The position numbers and the translations under genes are program-made. 6,164 bases of DNA from an uncultured Bacilli bacterium (lineage in GTDB: Bacteria > Bacillota_I > Bacilli_A > RF39 > UBA660), in the NCBI GenBank assembly GCA_934101445.1, contig CAKORQ010000062.1:1-6164 (forward strand). The letters are read 5' to 3'. Below the pieces are notes generated by a model. It was not told where the DNA came from and made no database searches. It saw only the letters and a list, made by a program, of their open reading frames with translations. Position 1 is the stretch's first letter; every line of letters starts with the position of its first letter. Below are positions 1 to 4,659 of this stretch, piece after piece.

Positions 1-284
1 TCGCTAACCTGACTATCATTATCGTCATCATTTGCGCTGTCGCTGTTAGAATCAGTGCTTTGATTTAGATTATTATTTTGACTATTACCACTGTTTGTGC
101 TATCAGATATATTTGAAGAATTATCTTTAACATAGTTATTTGAGTTATTAGTATTGTTCAAATCGTTACTAAGTCTTGTTGATATTTTATAGACATAAAA
201 AACAGAAACAAACAAAAACGATAGGATAACGGCCATACATATTAAAAGGGTATTTAAACTCCAACCTTTGTTATTTAATTTCAC
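1..284 (-). CDS. Pseudopilin-like single-pass membrane protein with Asn/Ser/Asp-rich tail (5' part only)
   Basis: I do not recognise this gene; 94 codons are visible and it runs off the left edge. The GTG at 284-282 is chosen because GAGG (297-294) lies 9 nt upstream. The other nearby GTG (294-292) reaches a stop after seven codons. The protein starts MKLNNKGWSLNTLL, followed by a hydrophobic segment at about residues 13-32 and a basic patch (K33, R37). The NNKGWSL start resembles a class III/type IV prepilin N-terminus (usually KGFTLIEL), with possible cleavage after G7, but the conserved Glu at mature position 5 is replaced by Thr. From residue 39 the sequence is low-complexity and rich in Asn, Ser and Asp, suggesting a flexible extracellular linker before a domain that is out of view. 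It has its own promoter, so it is separate from the ribosomal operon. It could equally be an ordinary signal-anchored surface protein. Confidence 0.7.
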   Translation of the reverse strand, partial: MKLNNKGWSLNTLLICMAVILSFLFVSVFYVYKISTRLSNDLNNTNNSNNYVKDNSSNISDSTNSGNSQNNNLNQSTDSNSDSANDDDNDSQVS

Positions 285-304
285 GGTCTTTCACCTCGAG
301 ATAG

Positions 305-333
305 ATTATATATCAATACTTCTTTTTAAGCAA
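305..333 (-). promoter_or_regulatory. Promoter for the pseudopilin-like gene
   Basis: On the minus strand TTGCTT (333-328) is followed by a 17-nt spacer and a perfect TATAAT (310-305). The expected start of transcription is near 298, only about 14 nt before the GTG codon, so the ribosome binding site would be at the very 5' end of the message. The -35 box begins directly after the T-tract of the rplL terminator. Confidence 0.65.
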
Positions 334-334
334 G

Positions 335-359
335 AAAAAACTGCAGGTTGCCCTACAGT
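335..359 (-). terminator. Rho-independent terminator after rplL
   Basis: The minus-strand stem ACTGTAGG/CCTGCAGT (359-352 with 347-340) forms 8 pairs including one G-U, closes on a GCAA (GNRA) tetraloop and is followed by TTTTTTC. It lies 23 nt after the rplL stop codon and ends the rplKAJL transcription unit, so rpoB cannot be co-transcribed from here. Confidence 0.93.
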
Positions 360-382
360 CTCAATTTATCTTTGGTTATAAA

Positions 383-757
383 TTAGCAGTTAACTAATTC
401 AACAGTAGCACCAGCTTCTTCAAGTTGTGCTTTAACTTTTTCAGCTTCTTCAGCAGGAAGGTTTTCTTTAACATTTCCACCGTTATCAGCAAGAGCCTTA
501 GCCTCAACTAGTCCTAGACCAGTTAATTCTTTAAGAATTTTGATAACAGCAATCTTAGTTGCACCAGCATCCTTTAATACTACATTTTTGTTTGCAGCAG
601 CAGCGTTATCTTCGCCAGCAGCAGGAGCAGCAGCAACAGCAACAGCAGATGGATCTACTCCAAATTCTTCCTTCATTGCATCAACTAATTCTTTAACTTC
701 AAGAATAGTCATTTCTTTTAAACCTTCGATAAATTCTTCTTTAGTAAATTTTGCCAT
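383..757 (-). CDS. rplL: 50S ribosomal protein L7/L12
   Basis: This is the multi-copy stalk protein that binds as dimers to L10 and recruits the translational GTPases (IF2, EF-Tu, EF-G, RF3). At 124 residues it is of normal length. The N-terminal dimerisation helices span about residues 1-33, an Ala/Pro/Gly-rich hinge about 36-56, and the globular C-terminal domain about 57-122. That domain carries the signature KIAVIKILKELTGLGLVEAK, whose helix is the factor-binding surface. The ATG follows AAAGGA at good spacing. The gene starts 23 nt after rplJ, the standard rplJL pairing, and shares the control exerted by the L10 leader upstream. One oddity is a C-terminal Asn-Cys, since L12 proteins usually end near the Glu-Leu/Lys tail and are often Cys-free. 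Confidence 0.98.
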   Translation of the reverse strand: MAKFTKEEFIEGLKEMTILEVKELVDAMKEEFGVDPSAVAVAAAPAAGEDNAAAANKNVVLKDAGATKIAVIKILKELTGLGLVEAKALADNGGNVKENLPAEEAEKVKAQLEEAGATVELVNC

Positions 758-780
758 TTTTATTTTCCTTTCTTAATAAA

Positions 781-1275
781 CTATTTTTCTAATTGTTCTG
801 AGTATAAGTTCAATGCGATAGATAAATCTCTAACATATTGAATCATACCACCAGCAAGTTGTGTTAACAATCCTTCACGAGATGGAATACTTGCATATTC
901 ATTAATCGTTTCAAGACTAGCAACATTACCACTAATGATACCAACTCTAATAGTGGCTTTTTCATGTTCTTTAGCAAATTTGCTTAGAACTTTGATAGGT
1001 TCTAGTAAAGTTTCACCAAATACAATTGCGTTAGGTCCTTCTAAGAATGCATCATCCATACCGATAGATAAGTCATTTAAAGCACGTCTAACTAATGTAT
1101 TTTTATAAATTTTTACTTCGCCATTAGCATCTTTTAGATTTCTTCTTAATTCAGTAAATTCAGCAACTGTTAAACCTTGATAAGAGAATACAATTACAGA
1201 CTCAGAAGCCTTAACTTTATCGCTTATTTCAGAAACAACTGCAGATTTTGCTTCAAGAATTTTTTTACTTGCCAT
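781..1275 (-). CDS. rplJ: 50S ribosomal protein L10
   Basis: L10 anchors the stalk: its N-terminal domain binds 23S rRNA beside L11 and its C-terminal helix carries L12 dimers. At 164 residues the length is typical. Family features are the N-terminal KKILEAK helix, the VIVFSYQGLTVAEFTELR segment at about residues 27-45, KIYKNTLVRRAL at 55-66, and EGPNAIVFG at 79-87. A long helix from about 132 to the end is the L12-binding arm. The ATG (1275) has AAAGGA 9 nt upstream. The gene follows an L10 leader with an attenuator, so free L10 (with L12) probably represses its own operon. The stop codon is TAG, the only non-TAA stop among the genes in this window. Confidence 0.98.
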   Translation of the reverse strand: MASKKILEAKSAVVSEISDKVKASESVIVFSYQGLTVAEFTELRRNLKDANGEVKIYKNTLVRRALNDLSIGMDDAFLEGPNAIVFGETLLEPIKVLSKFAKEHEKATIRVGIISGNVASLETINEYASIPSREGLLTQLAGGMIQYVRDLSIALNLYSEQLEK

Positions 1276-1305
1276 AGTTTTTTGTCCTTTCTATAAATTT
1301 TATAT

Positions 1306-1329
1306 AAAAAAGCTTTCCAATCAGGAAAG
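1306..1329 (-). terminator. Attenuator hairpin in the L10 leader
   Basis: On the minus strand CTTTCC (1329-1324), a 5-nt loop TGATT and GGAAAG (1318-1313) are followed, after one C, by TTTTTT. It is a short rho-independent terminator lying inside the leader, 30 nt before the rplJ start, and not after a gene. This fits partial termination between rplA and rplJ, modulated by the L10-binding fold just upstream. Confidence 0.85.
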
Positions 1330-1401
1330 GTTAAAGAACTTTATCTTTATTTTCCCTCGGTAAGATTTATTTTTGCACTTACTGTCTTTGGTAATTAGGC
1401 T
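1306..1401 (-). promoter_or_regulatory. L10 (rplJL) leader, ribosomal autoregulatory RNA
   Basis: The rplA-rplJ gap of 147 nt carries the conserved L10 leader layout. On the minus strand ACCAAAGACAGTAAGTGC (1393-1376) is followed by CTTACCGAGG (1366-1357), so that GTAAG and CTTAC pair. The AAGACAG and CCGAGG strands form the conserved internal/kink-turn region that mimics the 23S rRNA site of L10. An A-rich linker leads to the terminator hairpin at 1329-1313. Known leaders of this family lower rplJL expression when L10-L12 is in excess. There is no room for a clear separate promoter between rplA and this element, so it most likely acts on read-through from rplKA. Confidence 0.88.
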
Positions 1402-1422
1402 TTTTTAACTTATTTAATAAAA

Positions 1423-2118
1423 TTAGATTCCAAATGAATTTTTATCTAATTTAATTCCAGGTCCCATTGTAGATGCTACAGAGATATTTTCAATGTAGTT
1501 TCCTTTAACAGTAGATGGTTTTGCCTTAACAATAGTATTAAATACATAAGTTAAGTTTTCTAGTAATTGTTCATCAGTAAATGAAACTTTACCAATAATA
1601 GTATGAACATTACCAAATGAATCAGTCTTATATGATACCATACCTTTTTTGATATCTTCAACTGCTTTTGCAGTATTCATTGTAACAGTACCAGTCTTAG
1701 GGTTTGGCATTAAACCTTTAGGTCCTAAAACACGACCAATTCTACCAAGTTGAGCCATCATGTCTGGTGTTGCAACGATAACATCAAAATCAAACCAATT
1801 TTCATTTTGAATTTTTTCAATCATATCAGTATCGCCAACATAGTCAGCACCAGCATTTTTAGCAGCGGTAGCAGCCTCACCCTTAGCAATAACTAAAACT
1901 TTTTTAGTTTTGCCAGTTCCGTTAGGAAGTACGAATGAGCCTCTTAATTGTTGATCTGCTTTTTTAGTATCTAAATTTAGTTTAATGGCAACTTCTACAG
2001 TACTATCGAATTTAGCAGTAGCAGTTTCTTTAACTAATTTAATTGCTTCTTCTTTAGTATATAATGTGTTTTTATCTACTTTTTTAGAAGCTTCCACATA
2101 CTTTTTGCCTTTTTTCAT
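1423..2118 (-). CDS. rplA: 50S ribosomal protein L1
   Basis: L1 forms the mobile L1 stalk that guides deacylated tRNA out of the E site, and in many bacteria it also represses its own rplKA mRNA. At 231 residues it is full length. The family signature GRVLGPKGLMPNPKTGTV is at residues 128-145, and the C-terminal GPGIKLD at 219-225. The split two-domain arrangement is visible, with the rRNA-binding domain I formed from both ends (FDSTVEVAIKLNLD at 37-50) and domain II in the middle. The ATG at 2118 is preceded by AAAGGA. The gene begins 57 nt after rplK with no promoter or terminator evident between them, so they are co-transcribed. Confidence 0.98.
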   Translation of the reverse strand: MKKGKKYVEASKKVDKNTLYTKEEAIKLVKETATAKFDSTVEVAIKLNLDTKKADQQLRGSFVLPNGTGKTKKVLVIAKGEAATAAKNAGADYVGDTDMIEKIQNENWFDFDVIVATPDMMAQLGRIGRVLGPKGLMPNPKTGTVTMNTAKAVEDIKKGMVSYKTDSFGNVHTIIGKVSFTDEQLLENLTYVFNTIVKAKPSTVKGNYIENISVASTMGPGIKLDKNSFGI

Positions 2119-2175
2119 ACTTATTTCCTTTCTAATTGTGGTTTATTAGCGGAATTATTTTTTTAAATTTTGTAA

Positions 2176-2769
2176 TTACTTTTCTTCTTCAGTTTCTTTT
2201 GATTTGTCGTTAATTACTTCAACTTCACCAACAGTTGCGTTTTTATTTGCTTCTTCAGCAGCCTCTAATTCAGCTTCACGTTTTGCAGCTTCAGCTTCCT
2301 CTAATGCAGCTTCTTTACCTTGTTCAGCTAGTTCTTTATCATTTAAGCCTTGAATAGCAACGCCCATGTTTCTAGCAGTACCTTCAACAATGTTCATTGC
2401 AGCCTCTAATGTATAGCAATTTAAATCAGGTAATTTAGTTTCAGCAATTTCTTTTAACTGGTCAACAGTTAAAGTTGCAACTACTTCGTTTGCTCCCTTA
2501 GTGCTACCTTTTTGAATTTTAGCAGCCTTCTTAATTAAGAATGGAGCTGGTGGAGTTTTTAACACAAAATCGAATGATCTATCATCATAAATTGTGATAA
2601 CGCATGGAAGAACATCTCCCATTTTATCTCTAGATGCATCATTGAATTTTGAGCAAAAATCTTGTAAGTTAATTCCTGCTGGTCCTAACACAGTACCTAC
2701 TGGAGGAGCTGGTGTTGCTTTGCCGGCTGGAATTTGTAATTTAATTCTTTTTACGATTTCTTTAGCCAC
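2176..2769 (-). CDS. rplK: 50S ribosomal protein L11 with acidic C-terminal extension
   Basis: L11 binds the GTPase-associated centre of 23S rRNA and contacts elongation factors and the stringent factor. The start is taken as GTG at 2769-2767, giving MAKEIVKRIKLQIPAGKATP, because AGGAGG lies 8 nt upstream and the protein then aligns with other L11s. A GTG three codons earlier overlaps the binding site. Residues 1-140 are a complete L11: the proline-rich APPVGTVLGPAGINL switch region near 21-35, KTPPAP at 71-76, and NIVEGTARNMGV at 126-137. Normal L11 ends near residue 141. Here the frame continues for about 57 residues rich in Glu and Ala (19 acidic, 8 basic), including EEAEAAKREAELEAAEEA, likely a charged helix or coiled coil. 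It is the first gene of rplKAJL and has a structured leader. Confidence 0.97.
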   Translation of the reverse strand: MAKEIVKRIKLQIPAGKATPAPPVGTVLGPAGINLQDFCSKFNDASRDKMGDVLPCVITIYDDRSFDFVLKTPPAPFLIKKAAKIQKGSTKGANEVVATLTVDQLKEIAETKLPDLNCYTLEAAMNIVEGTARNMGVAIQGLNDKELAEQGKEAALEEAEAAKREAELEAAEEANKNATVGEVEVINDKSKETEEEK

Positions 2770-2801
2770 GAAAAACACCTCCTATAAAATATTTTGTCGC
2801 G

Positions 2802-2837
2802 TAAGTGGTGTGGGCATTCCGCTCTCCCTTCCACTTA
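2802..2837 (-). promoter_or_regulatory. Probable L1-binding leader element upstream of rplK
   Basis: On the minus strand TAAGTGG (2837-2831) pairs over 7 bp with CCACTTA (2808-2802). Inside it, after a small asymmetric internal loop (AA against ACA), GGG pairs with CCC around a loop that contains GAGCGGAATG. A helix with GTGG/CCAC flanking an asymmetric loop and a G/C inner helix is the general shape of the L1 site on 23S rRNA and of its mRNA mimics ahead of rplK or rplA. I infer L1 feedback on rplKA from shape and position; the internal loop is not an exact match to the well-studied sites. The same AAGTGG can alternatively pair with the CCAC just upstream (2841-2838). Confidence 0.55.
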
Positions 2838-2901
2838 GTGGTTACATAAGCAAGTTGTAATAGTTAAAATGTAATAAATATATGTAATCGATAATGATAC
2901 T

Positions 2902-2930
2902 ACCATAGGAATAATAAAAAATCAAGTCAA
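2902..2930 (-). promoter_or_regulatory. Promoter for rplK-rplA-rplJ-rplL
   Basis: On the minus strand TTGACT (2930-2925), a 17-nt spacer and TATGGT (2907-2902) fit a vegetative sigma promoter. The predicted start near 2895 gives an untranslated leader of about 125 nt that contains the hairpin at 2837-2802. The rest of the 310-nt nusG-rplK gap holds the nusG terminator and AT-rich DNA; no gene is visible in it. Confidence 0.7.
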
Positions 2931-3002
2931 AAATAACAATACTTGCTAATTTTTAGTATGGTAAAAAGGTTTGAAATTATATAAAATTTTAGATTATTAA
3001 CT

Positions 3003-3062
3003 AAATAAAAACTATAGTTTGAATTTCTATGGTTTTCCCAGAAAATTCTACAACTATAGTTT
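3003..3062 (-). terminator. Terminator after nusG
   Basis: On the minus strand AAACTATAGTT (3062-3052) pairs over 11 bp with AACTATAGTTT (3019-3009). An inner GAATTT/AAATTC helix surrounds an A/G-rich loop, and TTTTTATTT follows. It begins 17 nt after the nusG stop. The stem is AT-rich, so efficiency may be moderate. Each arm is nearly self-palindromic. Confidence 0.8.
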
Positions 3063-3079
3063 AATTTTAATTTTATCAA

Positions 3080-3613
3080 TTATATTTGACTAACTTGATT
3101 TAATTCAACTTCTACCGGCGTTTCTTGTCCGAATAAGTCGATTAAAACATTTAAACGACCGTTTTCTAAATCAAGAGTATCAACGCTACCGGACATTCCC
3201 TTAAATGGACCATCAACTATATTAACTTTAGCACCAACGGCTAAGTCTTTAGGAGTTTCTACCCTACTCATTCCCATATCTGCTAAAATACGATCAATTT
3301 CTTGAGGTAATAGCGGCGTTGGTTTAGCGCCCTTACCGCTAGAGCCAATGAACCCAGTAACTCCCGGCGTATTTCTAACGATATACCAAGATTCATCAGA
3401 CATTTTCATCTCAACTAGAATATAACCAGGAAACATCTTTTTTTGTTTTTCTTTTTTAACACCATTTTTAACTTCAACTTCAGTTGTTTCCGGAATTACA
3501 ATTCTAAAGATATTATCTTGTAATCCCATTGATTCTATTTTAGATTCTAATTTTTCCTTAACTTTATATTCGTGTCCACTATAGGTGTTAACAACATACC
3601 ATTCCTTTTCCAT
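3080..3613 (-). CDS. nusG: Transcription termination/antitermination factor NusG
   Basis: NusG binds the RNA polymerase clamp, affects pausing and processivity, and through its KOW domain can contact ribosomal protein S10 (or Rho) to couple transcription with translation. At 177 residues it is of normal size. The NGN domain covers about residues 1-110, with the opening KEWYVVNTYSGHEYKVKEKL and the motif MFPGYILVEM (60-69) next to WYIVRNTPGVTGFIG (77-90). The KOW domain covers about 125-177, with VGAKVNIVDGPFKGMSG (126-142). The ATG overlaps the secE stop by one base (TAATG), with a GGGGG-containing binding site inside secE, so translation of the two is coupled. A terminator follows directly, separating it from rplK. 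Confidence 0.98.
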   Translation of the reverse strand: MEKEWYVVNTYSGHEYKVKEKLESKIESMGLQDNIFRIVIPETTEVEVKNGVKKEKQKKMFPGYILVEMKMSDESWYIVRNTPGVTGFIGSSGKGAKPTPLLPQEIDRILADMGMSRVETPKDLAVGAKVNIVDGPFKGMSGSVDTLDLENGRLNVLIDLFGQETPVEVELNQVSQI

Positions 3614-3816
3614 TAGACTAATGCCCCCTTAATTAATGATAATATTAAATTTAAGATTGAGAAAAAACCAGCAAGAATTAAACAAAAGATGATTGTTGCA
3701 AAAGTATACTTAAGTATATCTTTAAATTTAGGCCAACTTACTTTCTTTAACTCAGATTTTACCCCGCTTAAATATGATTCTTTATTACTATTTTTCTTTG
3801 TATCTTTTTTTGCCAT
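3613..3816 (-). CDS. secE: Preprotein translocase subunit SecE
   Basis: SecE is the small clamp subunit of the SecYEG channel that exports unfolded proteins across the cytoplasmic membrane. At 67 residues it is the short, single-span Gram-positive form. A Lys/Ser/Asn-rich cytoplasmic start (1-14) leads to the conserved amphipathic segment GVKSELKKVSWPKFKDI (18-34) and one transmembrane helix at about 38-60. The ATG (3816) follows AGAGG at 8 nt. It stands first in a secE-nusG pair with its own promoter. The rpmG gene that usually precedes it in Bacilli is not present in the 207 nt upstream. Confidence 0.97.
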   Translation of the reverse strand: MAKKDTKKNSNKESYLSGVKSELKKVSWPKFKDILKYTFATIIFCLILAGFFSILNLILSLIKGALV

Positions 3817-3843
3817 TTATAGCACCTCTTATTTTTATAAAAT

Positions 3844-3864
3844 AAAAACGCATATTGCTTGCGT
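3844..3864 (-). terminator. Possible attenuator hairpin in the secE leader
   Basis: Between the secE promoter and its start, the minus strand reads ACGCA (3864-3860), a 7-nt loop, TGCGT (3852-3848) and then TTTTATTTT. The 5-bp stem followed by a T-run resembles a weak intrinsic terminator. Overlapping its T-run is an AT-only 7-bp hairpin TTATTTT/AAAATAA (3845-3839 with 3835-3829) ending at the secE binding site. Either could be chance in AT-rich DNA. Confidence 0.3.
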
Positions 3865-3875
3865 ATCACAATTAA

Positions 3876-3904
3876 AATATACTATAAGTCCTAAGAAAAT
3901 GCAA
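3876..3904 (-). promoter_or_regulatory. Promoter for secE-nusG
   Basis: On the minus strand TTGCAT (3904-3899), a 17-nt spacer and TATATT (3881-3876) make a good vegetative promoter. The predicted start is near 3869, giving a leader of about 53 nt that includes the hairpin at 3864-3848. A strong terminator lies directly upstream, so secE-nusG depends on this promoter. Confidence 0.72.
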
Positions 3905-3952
3905 GTGGTTTTGGTAATATTTTTTGGTTTTTTAGAGGGTTATTAATATTAG

Positions 3953-3992
3953 AAAAAAACAACGACTAATTGCCAAAAATAAATAGTCGTTG
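3953..3992 (-). terminator. Strong terminator after sigH
   Basis: On the minus strand CAACGACTA (3992-3984) pairs over 9 bp with TAGTCGTTG (3968-3960) around a 15-nt AT-rich loop, and TTTTTTT follows. It lies about 31 nt after the sigma-factor stop codon and closes the mrnC-rlmB-sigH unit. Confidence 0.93.
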
Positions 3993-4023
3993 CATTCATG
4001 AAAATAATTTAATTATTAATATT

Positions 4024-4659
4024 TTATTTATTATCTTTTTGCAGAACATCAATGACATCTTTTATTTTTCTTCTAATACGTTGGGCAGTATTATCAATTT
4101 TTTTAGGAGATTCTTGTAAAATTGCTGCTATTTGTTTATAATCGTATTCTAATATCATTAAGTCAAACACTTTAGTCTCAAATGGCGATAATTTAGCCTC
4201 ACAAGAATTTATAATAGCTTCTAAATTTTCTCTAGTAGCAATATTTATTAAAGGATTATTTTTATTATCATCGCTAATAATATCTATTAAGGTCGTATCA
4301 TAATTTTCATAATCATAATCGATTGATAAGATATCCTTATTAAACTTTGATTTAACATTAGTTGAGGCTCGTAAAAGATTAGATAAGCGTCTTTTTACAC
4401 ACAAAGTTATGAATGTTGGTAATTGGGTTTCTTTATTATCGTTATATTTATCTAAAGCATCGGCAAATCCTAACATAGCCTCTTGATAAATATCTTTGTA
4501 TTCGGTACCAGATTTAGCAATTATTTTGGCATATCTTTTCATTGCTTGTTCGATAATGTAATAATATTTTTTATATAATATATCCTTAGCATCCTCACTT
4601 TCTTCATTAACCATAAAAAGCAATTCTGCATCATTAGTATCTTTGTAAATTTTTCCCAT
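4024..4659 (-). CDS. sigH: RNA polymerase sigma factor, SigH-like
   Basis: This is a sigma-70 family factor of 211 residues without regions 1 and 3. Region 2 spans about residues 27-100, with YKDIYQEAMLGFADALDKY (54-72) for core binding and TFITLCVKRRLSNLLR (82-97) for -10 recognition. A variable Asp/Asn-rich linker (about 108-138) is followed by region 4 (about 152-205) with KLSPFETKVFDLMI and a helix-turn-helix ending KKIDNTAQRIRRKIK, very like the SigH C-terminus. Its place after rlmB and before secE-nusG matches Bacillus sigH, which directs stationary-phase, competence and early sporulation genes. Whether this organism sporulates cannot be told from the window. The ATG overlaps the rlmB stop by one base (TAATG) and lacks a good binding site, so it probably relies on translational coupling. 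Confidence 0.88.
   Translation of the reverse strand: MGKIYKDTNDAELLFMVNEESEDAKDILYKKYYYIIEQAMKRYAKIIAKSGTEYKDIYQEAMLGFADALDKYNDNKETQLPTFITLCVKRRLSNLLRASTNVKSKFNKDILSIDYDYENYDTTLIDIISDDNKNNPLINIATRENLEAIINSCEAKLSPFETKVFDLMILEYDYKQIAAILQESPKKIDNTAQRIRRKIKDVIDVLQKDNK

Noticed and set aside
540..776. Plus-strand open frame opposite rplL
   Set aside because: It is antisense to a certain gene, rich in Ala/Ser from the complementary Ala-rich L12 codons, and has no binding site or recognisable domain.
2770..2778. Longer L11 start giving an extra Met-Phe-Phe at the N-terminus
   Set aside because: That GTG overlaps the AGGAGG binding site; the next GTG is spaced correctly and matches the family N-terminus MAK.
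2594..2860. Plus-strand open frame opposite the rplK start and leader
   Set aside because: It runs through the L11 coding region and the leader hairpin in reverse, with no binding site and no domain.
2971..3005. Second possible rplK promoter with TATAAT at 2982-2977
   Set aside because: The -10 is perfect, but the -35 at proper spacing (TTTAGT) is poor and lies against the nusG terminator; the TTGACT-N17-TATGGT pair is the better candidate.
3009..3062. Repeated AACTATAGTT palindromes as a possible operator or attachment site
   Set aside because: They are the two arms of an inverted repeat followed by a T-run just after nusG, which a terminator explains fully.
3689..3946. Plus-strand open frame of 85 codons opposite secE
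   Set aside because: It is the hydrophobic shadow of SecE extended through the promoter and leader, without any ribosome binding site.
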